The notes: generated by a model not told the origin, from the sequence alone. A stretch of DNA of 64,000 bases from an uncultured Rhodospirillales bacterium (GCA_903835235.1 CAILMF010000026.1:62001-126000), one strand, 5' to 3'; counted from the stretch's first letter, positions 8,300 through 16,641 are shown. Made by a program: numbers and translations.

Positions 8300-8794
8300 T
8301 CACGCCAGCGGCCGCAGCGGCGGCTCCTCCAGCCCGGCCAGCAGCGCCGCCACCGTCTGGCCCAGGCGCGGATGCACCCAGCCAGGCGCCACCTCGGCCA
8401 GCGGTTGCAGCACGAAGCGGCGCAGATGCGCGCGCGGGTGCGGCAGCACCGGGTCGGGCGCATCCCGCACCAGGCCGTTCAGGTCGATCAGGTCCAGGTC
8501 CAGGCTGCGCGGCGCGTTCAGGTAGGGGCGTTGCCGTCCGGCGGCGTCCTCCAGCGCGTGCAGCGCCGCCAGCAGCGCCGCCGGCTCGGCCTCCCCCTCC
8601 AGCCGCACCACGCCATTGGTGTAGTCGGGCGCACCTGGCATCGGCGGCACCGGCGCGGTGGCGTACCAGCAAGAGGTCGCCACCAGTCGCAGCCCCGGCA
8701 GCGCCGCCAGCCCTGTTACCGCCCGGCGGCAGGCCTGCAACGGCGAATGGCCTGCCGCGTCTGGCAGGTTTGCGCCCAGCGCAATGATGATCAC
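8300..8794 (-). CDS. folK: 2-amino-4-hydroxy-6-hydroxymethyldihydropteridine diphosphokinase
   Basis: The product is 164 residues, normal for HPPK. It begins IIIALGANLPD (N-terminal substrate motif) and contains LEDAAGRQRPYLNAPRSLDLDLIDL, the family signature with the two magnesium-binding Asp residues, then LPHPRAHLRRFVLQPLAEVAP. It transfers pyrophosphate from ATP to the pterin in folate synthesis. No folB or folP is adjacent, so it stands alone. The Arg/Trp signature is slightly divergent (Asn-Ala-Pro-Arg-Ser). Confidence 0.95.
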   Translation of the reverse strand: MIIIALGANLPDAAGHSPLQACRRAVTGLAALPGLRLVATSCWYATAPVPPMPGAPDYTNGVVRLEGEAEPAALLAALHALEDAAGRQRPYLNAPRSLDLDLIDLNGLVRDAPDPVLPHPRAHLRRFVLQPLAEVAPGWVHPRLGQTVAALLAGLEEPPLRPLA

Positions 8795-8804
8795 GGTGAT
8801 TTCG

Positions 8805-8833
8805 CTTACATTCTGGTAAGTGCCATTTATTAT
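8805..8833 (+). promoter_or_regulatory. Probable sigma-70-type promoter for the NYN-UDG operon
   Basis: CTTACA (8805-8810), a 17-bp spacer and TATTAT (8828-8833) lie in an unusually AT-rich island between the divergent folK and NYN genes. Four of six and five of six consensus positions match. Confidence 0.5.
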
Positions 8834-8877
8834 AGTCGCATCCGATTCGTCCCAATTGCATTTTGAGAGACAAACCT

Positions 8878-9513
8878 TTGTCAGATCCGGAACGCCTTGC
8901 GCTGTTCATCGATGGCGCCAGCCTCTACGCCGCCTCACGCACGCTCGGCTTCGACGTGGACTATCGCAACCTGCTGAACTACTTCCGCGGCGAAGGCTAC
9001 CTGGTGCGCGCCTATTACTACACCGCCTTGCTGGAATCCGAAGAATACTCGCCGCTGCGACCGCTGGTCGACTGGCTGGGCTACAACGGTTACTCCGTGG
9101 TGACCAAGCCGGCCAAGGAATTCACGGACGCCAATGGCCGCCGCCGGGTCAAGGGCAACGTGGACGTCGAACTGGCCGTGGACATGCTGGACATCGCGCC
9201 GCGCATCGACCACGCGGTGCTGTTCTCGGGCGATGGCGACTTCCGCCGCCTGGTGGAAGCGGTGCAGCGCCTGGGCACCAAGGTCACCGTGGTCTCCACC
9301 ATCCGCACCCAGCCGGCCATGATCGCCGACGAGCTGCGCCGCCAGGCCGATGGCTTCGTGGACCTGATGGACATGGCCGAGCACATCACCCGCCGCCAGG
9401 TGGAACCGCGCACCCGCCCCGGCGGCGTGCCGCAGCCGCGCGGCCCCGCCGTGCCGTTGCGCTCCCCCACCCCGGCGGACCCCTTCCAGGGCGCCCCGGA
9501 ACTGCCGGAGTGA
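8878..9513 (+). CDS. LabA-like NYN-domain protein (predicted PIN-fold ribonuclease)
   Basis: The product is about 211 residues. The NYN/PIN-like acidic sites are all present: FIDGASLY near the N-terminus, VDVELAVDMLD in the middle and LFSGDGDFRRLVE, which together would bind the catalytic metal. The family is a predicted single-strand RNA nuclease acting in the cytoplasm. The C-terminal 35 residues are Pro/Arg-rich and look unstructured. The start is ambiguous: TTG 8878 has GAGAGA about 7 bases upstream, while TTG 8863 lacks a ribosome site. Its stop overlaps the downstream glycosylase start as GTGA, suggesting translational coupling. Confidence 0.88.
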   Translation: MSDPERLALFIDGASLYAASRTLGFDVDYRNLLNYFRGEGYLVRAYYYTALLESEEYSPLRPLVDWLGYNGYSVVTKPAKEFTDANGRRRVKGNVDVELAVDMLDIAPRIDHAVLFSGDGDFRRLVEAVQRLGTKVTVVSTIRTQPAMIADELRRQADGFVDLMDMAEHITRRQVEPRTRPGGVPQPRGPAVPLRSPTPADPFQGAPELPE

Positions 9514-10181
9514 GCCAGGCCGCCCCGGCCTGCCCCAGCACGTCGCCCCTCACCGACCCCGACCGCGACTGCCCGCTCTGCCCCCGGCTGGTGGCGCTGC
9601 GGGAGGCCAATCGGGCGAAGCTGCCGGACTGGCACAACGCCCCGGTGCCCAGCTGGGGCCCGCGCGACGCGCCCCTGCTGGTGCTGGGCATGGCGCCCGG
9701 GCAGAAGGGCGCCAACCGCACCGGCCGGCCCTTCACCGGCGACCACGCGGGCAAGCTGCTCTACGCCACGCTGCTGAAGTTCGGCCTGGCCCAGGGCACC
9801 TACCTGGAGGACCCGAATGACGGCATGCAGATGCTGGGCTGCCGGATCACCAATGCGGTGCGCTGCGTGCCCCCGGCCAACCTGCCGGAGCCGCTGGAAA
9901 CCCGCACCTGCAACCAGTTCCTGCGGGCCGAACTGGCCGCCATGCCGAAGCTGAAGGCGGTGCTGGCGCTGGGCGTCCTGGCGCATGCGGCGGCGCTGCG
10001 CGCCTGTGGCCTGCCGGTCAGCCACAAGCGCTTCGCCCATGGCGCCATCCACACGCTGCCGGACGGGCTGCTGCTGGCCAACAGCTACCATGTCAGCCGC
10101 TACAACACGTCCACGCGGCGCCTGACCACCGAGATGTTCGAGAGCGCCGTCGCCGATATCCTCAAGCGGCTGGCGGTGTAG
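9510..10181 (+). CDS. Iron-sulfur uracil-DNA glycosylase, family 5-like (UdgB)
   Basis: The product is 223 residues starting at GTG 9510, which overlaps the upstream stop. The 4Fe-4S ligands are visible as CPLC (residues 21 and 24), NAVRC and TRTC. The active-site motif GMAPGQKGANRTGRPFTGDHAG replaces the classical GEAPG Glu with Met-Ala, and TNAVRCVPPANLPEP follows, as in UdgB/family 5. These enzymes excise uracil and some other damaged bases from DNA. The 3' end overlaps the convergent peroxidase gene by 20 bases. Family 4 is the main alternative but is less likely given the GMAPG motif. Confidence 0.9.
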   Translation: MSQAAPACPSTSPLTDPDRDCPLCPRLVALREANRAKLPDWHNAPVPSWGPRDAPLLVLGMAPGQKGANRTGRPFTGDHAGKLLYATLLKFGLAQGTYLEDPNDGMQMLGCRITNAVRCVPPANLPEPLETRTCNQFLRAELAAMPKLKAVLALGVLAHAAALRACGLPVSHKRFAHGAIHTLPDGLLLANSYHVSRYNTSTRRLTTEMFESAVADILKRLAV

Positions 10182-10716
10182 CCGCCAGCGCCGCCTCGAT
10201 GGCGCGGATCACCTGCGGCGCTTCCGGCTCCACCTGGGTGGTGAAGGCCCGCGCGCTGCGGCCGTCCCGCGCCACCAGGTATTTGTGGAAGTTCCAGGTC
10301 GGCGCGCCGCCCGCCTTGCCGGCCAACCAGGCGAAGAACGGATGCACCTGGGCGCCCCGGATATGCTCCGGCGTCGTCATCGGGAAGGTCACGTCGTAAT
10401 TCGCGTCGCAGAACTGCTTGATCGCGGCGGCGTCGTGGCTTTCCTGGTTGAAGTCCGTGGAAGGCACGCCCAGCACCACCAACCCCTTCGCCTCGTAGCG
10501 CTGATGCAGCCGTTGCAGGGAGGCGTATTGCGGCGTGTAGCCGCAGAAGCTGGCGGTATTCACCACCAGCATCGCCTTGCCGCGAAACTGCGCCAGCGGC
10601 AGCGCCCCGCCCTCGATGGCGGTGAAGCGGAAGTCGAAGGCTGTCGCCTCCCCCGCCGCGCCGGTCAATACCGCCGCACCCGTCAACGCCGCCTTCCGCC
10701 TGCCGACATCAGCCAT
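10162..10716 (-). CDS. Exported glutathione-peroxidase-family thiol peroxidase
   Basis: The product is 184 residues. The N-terminus GRRKAALTGAAVLTGAAGEATA looks like a Tat-type signal, so the enzyme is probably periplasmic. The catalytic motif NTASFCGYTPQY contains a cysteine (Cys58) where vertebrate GPx has selenocysteine. WNFHKYLVARDG supplies the Trp/Asn of the catalytic tetrad. A second cysteine (FCDANYDV) sits near the usual resolving position, so thioredoxin or glutathione could regenerate it. Its start overlaps the end of the sulfite-oxidase-like gene by 8 bases. Confidence 0.93.
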   Translation of the reverse strand: MADVGRRKAALTGAAVLTGAAGEATAFDFRFTAIEGGALPLAQFRGKAMLVVNTASFCGYTPQYASLQRLHQRYEAKGLVVLGVPSTDFNQESHDAAAIKQFCDANYDVTFPMTTPEHIRGAQVHPFFAWLAGKAGGAPTWNFHKYLVARDGRSARAFTTQVEPEAPQVIRAIEAALAATPPAA

Positions 10717-11374
10717 AACGCTCCTCCGCCCAGGGGTCGCCGTTGTTGTGGTAGCCGCGCACTTCCCAGAAGCCGGGCCGATCCACGCCCAGTATTTCTA
10801 TGCGTGTCACCCATTTCGGCGACTTCCAGAAATACAGTTTTGGGAGAACCACCCTGACGGGCCCGCCATGCTGGCGGGACAGCGGCTGGCCTTCCCAGCT
10901 GTGCGCCAGCAGCACCTCCTGCTCGGCAAAGTCGGCCAGCGAGACATTGGTGGTATAGCCGTCATAGCTGGTGAAGCTGACGAAGCGCGCCGCCTGGGTC
11001 GGCCGCGCCAGTTCCAGCAGATGCGCCGCGCGCACGCCCTGCCAATGGTTGTCATAGCGGCTCCAGGCGGTGACGCAGTGGATGTCGTTGACCAGCTCGG
11101 TCTGCGGCAGCGCCATGAAGTCCGGCAGGGTCAGCGCCAGCGGGGCGGCCACCAGGCCTTCCAGCCGCAGCCGCCACTTGTCCGGCTTCACCTCGGGCTG
11201 CACGCCCAGGTCCAGCACCGGCCAGTCTTTTACCAGTGTCTGGCCCGGCGGCAGGCGGTCCCGCGCGCCGACATCGCCGGTCAGCAGCCGGCCGTCACGC
11301 GCCCAGGCCTGCTTCGCCTCGATCAGCTTGTCCTTCACCTTGCCGGTGAGGGTTACGTCGTCTTCCTCGGCCAT
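10709..11374 (-). CDS. Sulfite-oxidase-like molybdopterin oxidoreductase (YuiH/MsrP superfamily)
   Basis: The product is 221 residues with a single oxidoreductase molybdopterin domain. The Mo-ligating cysteine is Cys100 in VNDIHCVTAWSR, and GGPVRVVLPKLYFWKSPKWV is the conserved pterin-binding part. There is no signal peptide, so it is cytosolic unlike MsrP. It also lacks a haem domain and the dimerisation domain of true sulfite oxidases. ATG 11374 has AAGGAG 5 bases upstream; a GTG at 11380 falls inside that ribosome site. It is coupled to the peroxidase gene, which suggests shared use in oxidative or sulfur stress; that is inference. Confidence 0.9.
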   Translation of the reverse strand: MAEEDDVTLTGKVKDKLIEAKQAWARDGRLLTGDVGARDRLPPGQTLVKDWPVLDLGVQPEVKPDKWRLRLEGLVAAPLALTLPDFMALPQTELVNDIHCVTAWSRYDNHWQGVRAAHLLELARPTQAARFVSFTSYDGYTTNVSLADFAEQEVLLAHSWEGQPLSRQHGGPVRVVLPKLYFWKSPKWVTRIEILGVDRPGFWEVRGYHNNGDPWAEERYG

Positions 11375-11425
11375 GCCCACTCCTTGCCCGCATTACGTGG
11401 CAATTCGGGGGCACCTTACCAGCCC

Positions 11426-12409
11426 TTAATCCAGCTTCATGCCACTGCTGGCGGCGACTTCGCGCACCCGCGCCGCCTCGAGCCGGATGAAAGCCGCGAA
11501 ACCCGCGGGGGTCCGCTCAACCTCCGGTGCCGGGTCGGCCCCCGCCTCGCGCGTACGTGACTGCACGGTGGCGTCCGCCATGGCCGCCTGGAAGGCCTGG
11601 GAGAGCGCGGCCATCGCCTCCGCCGGCACCCCGGCCGGCGCCACCAGCCCGACCCAGCTGGCACCGAGCAGGCCAGGCATGCCGGCCTCGGCCGTGGTCA
11701 CCACCTCCGGCACCAGCGGGCTGCGCGCCTCGGCGGCCAGCGCCAGCACCCGGGTCAGCCCGCCACGCAGCGTCGGCAGCACGGTGGTCAGCTCGCAGCA
11801 CACGCTGGCGACATTGCCGGCCACCAGGTCCGGCACCGCCACGCTGCTGCCGCGATAGGGCACATGGGTCAGCCTGATGCCGGCCTGGGATTGCAGCATC
11901 TCGATGCTGAAATGCGTGGCGCTGCCGGTGCCGCTGCTGCCGATGCTGAACTTGCCGGGCTCCGCCTTGGCCGCGGCGACGTATTCCGCCAGCGTTTTCC
12001 ACGGCGCATCCGCGCGAACCGAGATGGTGTGGCTGGCACGGCTGATCATGCCGATGGCGCTGAAGTCGCTGACCGCATAGCCCAGCCGCGGCTGCAGCGC
12101 CGGGTTGATCGCCAGCGGGCCGTTGCTGCCGGTCAGCAGGGTGTAGCCGTCAGCCCGGGCCTTGGCCACCGCCTCCGCCCCCACGCTGCCGCCGGCGCCG
12201 GCGCGGTTCTCCACGATGAAGGGCTTCCCGAGTGCCTGCGTCATGTGCGCGGTGACAAGCCTGGTCTGCACGTCGGAGTTGGTGCCCGGCGCATAGGGCA
12301 CCACGACGCGGATGGGCTGCTCCGGCCAGCCGGCGGCGTGGGCGCGCGCCGCCAACAGCAGGGCGGGGGCGGCGAGGAGGGTGCGGCGCCTGGGGAGCAC
12401 GGCGTTCAC
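11426..12409 (-). CDS. Bug/TctC-family extracytoplasmic solute receptor
   Basis: The product is 327 residues with a twin-arginine-like signal (PRRRTLLAAPALLLAARAHA) and the family landmarks WPEQPIRVVVPYAPG, VENRAGAGGSVGAEAVAKA, GYTLLTGSNG and THVPYRG. These periplasmic receptors bind carboxylates and normally feed a TctAB membrane pair, which is absent here. Its start overlaps the aspartate dehydrogenase stop by 4 bases, so the two are translated together, hinting at an amino- or dicarboxylate ligand. Ligand identity is inference. Confidence 0.92.
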   Translation of the reverse strand: MNAVLPRRRTLLAAPALLLAARAHAAGWPEQPIRVVVPYAPGTNSDVQTRLVTAHMTQALGKPFIVENRAGAGGSVGAEAVAKARADGYTLLTGSNGPLAINPALQPRLGYAVSDFSAIGMISRASHTISVRADAPWKTLAEYVAAAKAEPGKFSIGSSGTGSATHFSIEMLQSQAGIRLTHVPYRGSSVAVPDLVAGNVASVCCELTTVLPTLRGGLTRVLALAAEARSPLVPEVVTTAEAGMPGLLGASWVGLVAPAGVPAEAMAALSQAFQAAMADATVQSRTREAGADPAPEVERTPAGFAAFIRLEAARVREVAASSGMKLD

Positions 12410-13212
12410 GACCCCACCTTCAACGTACTCGTCAGCCCGCGCAGGCAGGCCAGGATGGAGAGCGGGGTGATCTTGCCGGTGCGCGGATTCTCCTCGCTCG
12501 GCACGTTCTCAATGGTCATGGTCAGCCGCACCGTCTCGGCCTCCACGCGAATGGTGTGGGTGTTGCGCGTCACCGTCGGGTCGCCCCAAATCTCCACCAT
12601 CGTCCGCTCCGGCCCGATGCCGGCCAGGGCCAGCGCGGCGGCCACGTTCACATTGGCCGGAAAACCCTTCGCGGCATCAAAGGCATTGCCCTTGAACACG
12701 ATGGTCGGCGTGGTGATGGCGAAGACGTCGATCTTGTTCTCCACCAGGTAGGGCGCGCCTTCCAGCCCCCGCGGCGGCTTGCGGGTCTCGATGGTCACGC
12801 TGCTGACATTGCCCTCGGCCGCCGCGCGCACCGCGTCCAGCCCCAGCAGCGCGCCGGTCGGCACCACGATCCGCGCCCCCGTTTCCCGCGCCCGCTCCAC
12901 CAGGTGCATCCGCGGCAGCAGCGCGCCGACGCTGGAGGGCACAAAGATGCGCCCGCGCCCGATGGCGGCCTCGGCGATCTGCTCGAACACCGCGGCCGGC
13001 GCGGCTTCCACCACCACATCGGCCAGTTCGGCCAGCTCGGCCAGCCCAACCAGCTTCGGCACGTCGCGGAAGCCGGCGATGGTCCGCTTGGCCTTTTCCT
13101 GGTCACGGGCCGAAACCGCCACCAGGCGCAGCCCGTCCACCCCGGCATCCAAGGCGCGGGCCAGATGCGCCCCAATGGCGCCCAAGCCGCCGATTGCCAC
13201 CGTCAACACCAT
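12406..13212 (-). CDS. L-aspartate dehydrogenase-type amino acid dehydrogenase
   Basis: The product is 268 residues, the normal size of the AspDH/NadX family. The N-terminal Rossmann motif is GGLGAIGAHLARAL, and the C-terminal half carries GFPANVNVAAALALAG and TRNTHTIRVE, both typical of AspDH. It oxidises aspartate (or a similar amino acid) to the imino acid with NAD(P). ATG 13212 has GGGGAG 6 bases upstream. It may supply iminoaspartate for NAD synthesis, but no nadA or nadC is here. The coupling to a Bug receptor suggests catabolism instead. Confidence 0.9.
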   Translation of the reverse strand: MVLTVAIGGLGAIGAHLARALDAGVDGLRLVAVSARDQEKAKRTIAGFRDVPKLVGLAELAELADVVVEAAPAAVFEQIAEAAIGRGRIFVPSSVGALLPRMHLVERARETGARIVVPTGALLGLDAVRAAAEGNVSSVTIETRKPPRGLEGAPYLVENKIDVFAITTPTIVFKGNAFDAAKGFPANVNVAAALALAGIGPERTMVEIWGDPTVTRNTHTIRVEAETVRLTMTIENVPSEENPRTGKITPLSILACLRGLTSTLKVGS

Positions 13213-13298
13213 GACCCGCTCCCCAAACCCACGATTCCGACGCCCAGCAAAGGCCGCCGGCAAGGTTTCGGCAAGACGTCCCGGCGCAGGGTGGCGGC

Positions 13299-14048
13299 AT
13301 GCACGTCGTCATCGCCACCCCCTGCTTCGGCGCCATGGTCCACCAGGCCTATATGCTCAGCATCCTGCGCCTGCTCTGTTCGCCACTGGCGCAGCGGGTG
13401 CAGTTCACGCTGGAAATGCTTGGCCATGACAGCCTGATCACCCGCAGCCGCAACACCCTGGTGGCGCGCTTCCTGGCCAACCCCACCGCCACCCACCTGC
13501 TGTTCGTCGATGCCGATATCGGCTTCGAGCCGGAGCAGCTGGAGCGGATGCTGGGCTTCGACCAGCCGGTGGTCGCCGGCATGTACCCGCTGAAGGTGCT
13601 GCACTGGCAGACCGCCCCCGCCCGCCAGCGCGCCGGGGAGCCGGCCGAGGCCGCGGCGCTGCTCTATGTGGGCGAACCCTGCCAGGGTGCCGAGGCCGAG
13701 CGCGTCGGCGACTTCATCACCGCCCGCCACGCCGGCACCGGCTTCATGCTGCTGCGACGGGACGCGTTGGAGCGCATGGTGCAGGCCTATCCGGAAACCC
13801 GCTACCGCGGCGTGGATGCCTACAACCCCGCGGCCACCGAGGGCACGCCGAGCTACGCGCTGTTCGACTGCATCATCGCGCCCGACAGCGGCCAGTACAT
13901 CAGCGAGGACTGGACCTTCTGCCACCGTTGGCGCGCCATCGGCGGCAAGGTCTGGCTGGATACCAGGGGCAGCCTGACCCATGTCGGCGCACACGACTAT
14001 GTGGGCCAGCCGGCGCTGCGCTTCACCACACAAGCGGCGGCGGCGTGA
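13299..14048 (+). CDS. GT-A-fold glycosyltransferase-like protein
   Basis: The product is 249 residues. It has a nucleotide-sugar-type N-terminus (MHVVIATPCFGAMVHQAY), THLLFVDADIGFEPEQLERML with a DxD motif for a divalent metal, and late residues ISEDWTFCHRWRAIGG that resemble the acceptor side of Anp1-like and related transferases. No signal or membrane segment is obvious, so it is cytosolic or peripheral. Nothing around it indicates a polysaccharide locus, and the acceptor is unknown. Confidence 0.7.
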   Translation: MHVVIATPCFGAMVHQAYMLSILRLLCSPLAQRVQFTLEMLGHDSLITRSRNTLVARFLANPTATHLLFVDADIGFEPEQLERMLGFDQPVVAGMYPLKVLHWQTAPARQRAGEPAEAAALLYVGEPCQGAEAERVGDFITARHAGTGFMLLRRDALERMVQAYPETRYRGVDAYNPAATEGTPSYALFDCIIAPDSGQYISEDWTFCHRWRAIGGKVWLDTRGSLTHVGAHDYVGQPALRFTTQAAAA

Positions 14049-14106
14049 GGAACCAAGCGGCGTGAAACTCGCTTTGCTGCGGTAACCTTCCGAAAGGAAC
14101 CGCATC

Positions 14107-14451
14107 ATGCGTACCGCTCCCCTCCTGGCCGGCCTGGCCGCGCTGACCCTGCTGGCCGCCTGCGACACCACCCGCGACGGCAGCCCCGGCAACCCGCCGG
14201 GCACCGCCGCCCAGCGCGCCTATGACCGCACCACCGGCAGCCCGCGCACCTCGGCCGATGGCACCGGCAACAACCCCGCGGGCACCGCGGCCGAACGTAC
14301 CCTGGACCGCGCCGCCGGCACGGATACCTCGGGCGCCTACCCGGCGCAGCGCGACGGTACCCCCGGCAATCCGCCGGGCACGGCGGCCGAACGCGCCTAT
14401 GACCGCGCGACCCGCAGCAACACCTCGGGCGCCTATCCGCAAAATCGCTGA
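14107..14451 (+). CDS. Small lipoprotein with internal GNPPGTAAER repeats
   Basis: The product is 114 residues with lipobox LLAAC (Cys about 19). The mature part is three imperfect repeats built on GNPPGTAAQRAYDR, NNPAGTAAERTLDR and GNPPGTAAERAYDR, each followed by a Thr/Ser-Gly linker. It has almost no hydrophobic core and is probably an extended envelope spacer. AAGGA lies about 8 bases upstream of the ATG. No known family is recognised. Confidence 0.8.
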   Translation: MRTAPLLAGLAALTLLAACDTTRDGSPGNPPGTAAQRAYDRTTGSPRTSADGTGNNPAGTAAERTLDRAAGTDTSGAYPAQRDGTPGNPPGTAAERAYDRATRSNTSGAYPQNR

Positions 14452-14461
14452 AGCCTGACCA

Positions 14462-14483
14462 GGCCCGGGTGAAAGCCCGGGCC
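14462..14483. terminator. Hairpin between convergent genes
   Basis: GGCCCGGG (14462-14469), a 6-base loop and CCCGGGCC (14476-14483) form a perfect 8-bp stem between the convergent lipoprotein and DUF882 genes. There is no U-tract, so it would be a weak or Rho-assisted terminator. Confidence 0.45.
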
Positions 14484-14521
14484 GCCTGCGGCCGCTCGGC
14501 GGCCCGTGCAGCCCGCCGCCG

Positions 14522-15127
14522 CTACCAGCGGCGCGAGGGCCCGCAATCCAGGTGGACGAACCCGTCGCGGCGATACAGCCCGACGCCGCCCATCTGCATC
14601 TCCGCCGCCAGCCTGGCCATGCCCATGGAGGACCGGCCGGGCAGGCGGACATCCGCGGCCATGCCGCTCATGTGCAGGCTGGCCTTGGAGACGCGGCGCG
14701 ACCGGCGGGCATTGGCCGCATTGGTCTCCGGCGCGCGATAGCCGCTGACCACCTCATAGCTCGGGTCGGTGTCCATCCGCGCCGCCACGGCGTTCAGCAC
14801 GTCGAACAGCCGCGGGTCCATCGGCGTCACCTCGTCCAGGTGCGGGTCGCGCAGCACCCAGTTCAGCTGGCGCAGGGCCTCCGCGTCGTAGCGGCCATCC
14901 CGCCAGTACACGCCCCTGAAGCTGTCCCCGGTGCCAAGGCGCGTCACCCCGATGCTGCGGTCCCCCGGGGCGGCGAAGGCCGGCGAAACCAGGCCCGCCG
15001 CCGCCAGCCCCAGCGCCGCACCCAGCAGGCCGCGGCGGCCCAGGCTGGGCTCGGCCGGCGCCTCGCACACCCAATCGGGCGTGGACTGGCAGCAGGGGCA
15101 GGGGTCACGACGCCAACGAACCATCAA
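14522..15127 (-). CDS. DUF882 murein peptidase (MepK/YcbK-like, M15 fold)
   Basis: The product is 201 residues. A short Cys-rich lead (CPCC) precedes a Tat-like signal (GRRGLLGAALGLAAAGLVSPAFA). The catalytic domain has SGYRAPETN, SLHMSGMAADVRLPG and FVHLDCGPSRRW, providing the His/Asp/His zinc site of M15-type peptidases. The E. coli relative cleaves peptidoglycan cross-links. Its start overlaps the end of the L,D-transpeptidase gene (ATGA type), so hydrolase and cross-linker are made together, an expected pairing for wall remodelling. Confidence 0.92.
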   Translation of the reverse strand: MMVRWRRDPCPCCQSTPDWVCEAPAEPSLGRRGLLGAALGLAAAGLVSPAFAAPGDRSIGVTRLGTGDSFRGVYWRDGRYDAEALRQLNWVLRDPHLDEVTPMDPRLFDVLNAVAARMDTDPSYEVVSGYRAPETNAANARRSRRVSKASLHMSGMAADVRLPGRSSMGMARLAAEMQMGGVGLYRRDGFVHLDCGPSRRW

Positions 15128-16641
15128 CGAACTCCGGCGGATGCCATGCGAGGGGGCGCATCCAGCGCACGGGCATAGGCCTCGTCAAGCCCGTAGATAT
15201 CCGGGCGCAACGCCACCCGCCCTGCCTCAACCACCGCGGTGGTGTAGTGCAGCCGCACCGGCATTACCTGGCGTACACTTGTGCCGGCGGTCACCCGGTC
15301 GGCCAGCAGCTTTTCAATGCGCGGCCGGTCGAAGCCGGGCATGCCGGTCATCGCTATTTCCAGCAATTCCATCGGCTTCTCCAGCCGGATGCAGCCGGAG
15401 GAGAAGGCCCGGTCCGGCCGGCGGAACAAATGCCGGTCCGGCGTATCATGCATGAAGATGTCGTCGCTGTTGGGAATCACGAACTTGATCCGCCCCAGCG
15501 CATTCGCCTCCCCGGCATCCTGGCGGATGATGTAGGGAATCCGGTCCGGGTTGATGCGGCTCCAGGAGATCGTGGTCGGGTCGACCTCGACCGCCTGGCC
15601 GTTGACCACCGAATACACCCGGAAGCCCTTCTCCATCATCGCCCGCGGGTCGCGGCGGAAGCGCGGCAGCAGGTCTTCCTTCATGTTGCGCAGCGGCACG
15701 CCCCAGCGCGGATTGAACTGGATGGCGGTCAGCCGCACCCGCAGCATCGGCGTCGGCCGTGCCGGCTTGCCGACGATGACGTTCATCTCCAGCACGTTGC
15801 GCCCGGCCTCGATCACCGCCAGGCGCTGATGCGCGACATTCACCTCGATATGCCGCTCGACCGGCGCTGCCGCCATGGCGCGGCGCATGTCCAGCGCCGC
15901 CCGCAGCTGCGCCACCTGGGCCGCAAGCGGCCGGTTCAGCGCCGCCAGGGTGATCCGACCGATGCGGCCATCCGCCTCCAGCGCCTCGGCGGCCTGGAAG
16001 CGCTTCACCGCCTCCACCAGGGAGGCATCGTAGTTATTGCCGCCGTCGCGCCGCACGCCGGGGTCGGTCAGCAGCATGCGGGCGCGCAGCAGCGGAATCT
16101 TCACGCTGTCCCAGGCGCCGGGCTCGATGGTGTCGCTCAGCGCCGCGCCACCGGGGATGGGCGTGAAGCTCTGCGCCGCGCGGGCGCGGGCGTCCACCAG
16201 TGCCTGCTTCAACGGCGCGGCATCCGGGTGCAGCAGGCTGGCGCGGTCCAGCACGCCGGCGGGGTCGGCGCTGCCGGCCAGTTCGGCCAACCAGGGCTCC
16301 AGCGGCAGCGCCGCCGTATCCCGCACGATATCCACCCGCCCCGGCAGGCTCTTCACCCGGCCATGCAGCAGGTCGGTCAGGGCGCGGGCGGCGCTGCGGC
16401 CGATCAGGTCGACATAGCCGGCCAGGTCGGTCGCGGCCATGTCATCCGGCGGTATCGCGTAGTCGGCGGGGTTCAGCCCGTCCGCATCCAGCGCGCGCAG
16501 CCGGGCGGCCAGCCGGGCCAGGCCGGCGGCGCGGGCATCCGGCAGACCTTGCGCCCAGGCGGGAGCCAGGCCCAAGGGCAGCCCGGCCAGGGCCGCGAAA
16601 GCGGGGAGGAGCAAGGATCTTCTGAGCACGACACAAGCCAT
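15124..16641 (-). CDS. L,D-transpeptidase, YcbB/LdtD type
   Basis: The product is about 505 residues from ATG 16641, where the signal peptide (VLRRSLLLPAFAALAG up to PAWA) is sensible; a TTG at 16665 would add 8 residues. It has an N-terminal scaffold, a peptidoglycan-binding segment (LVEAVKRFQAAEALEADGRIG) and the YkuD catalytic domain with FMHDTPDRHLFRR and SSGCIRLE, where Cys is the nucleophile. It forms 3-3 cross-links in periplasmic murein. It is coupled to the DUF882 peptidase gene. Confidence 0.93.
   Translation of the reverse strand: MACVVLRRSLLLPAFAALAGLPLGLAPAWAQGLPDARAAGLARLAARLRALDADGLNPADYAIPPDDMAATDLAGYVDLIGRSAARALTDLLHGRVKSLPGRVDIVRDTAALPLEPWLAELAGSADPAGVLDRASLLHPDAAPLKQALVDARARAAQSFTPIPGGAALSDTIEPGAWDSVKIPLLRARMLLTDPGVRRDGGNNYDASLVEAVKRFQAAEALEADGRIGRITLAALNRPLAAQVAQLRAALDMRRAMAAAPVERHIEVNVAHQRLAVIEAGRNVLEMNVIVGKPARPTPMLRVRLTAIQFNPRWGVPLRNMKEDLLPRFRRDPRAMMEKGFRVYSVVNGQAVEVDPTTISWSRINPDRIPYIIRQDAGEANALGRIKFVIPNSDDIFMHDTPDRHLFRRPDRAFSSGCIRLEKPMELLEIAMTGMPGFDRPRIEKLLADRVTAGTSVRQVMPVRLHYTTAVVEAGRVALRPDIYGLDEAYARALDAPPRMASAGVR

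Noticed and set aside
8878-9513. NYN protein as a toxin of a toxin-antitoxin pair
   Set aside because: No small antitoxin gene precedes or follows; it is coupled to a repair glycosylase and has a normal promoter.
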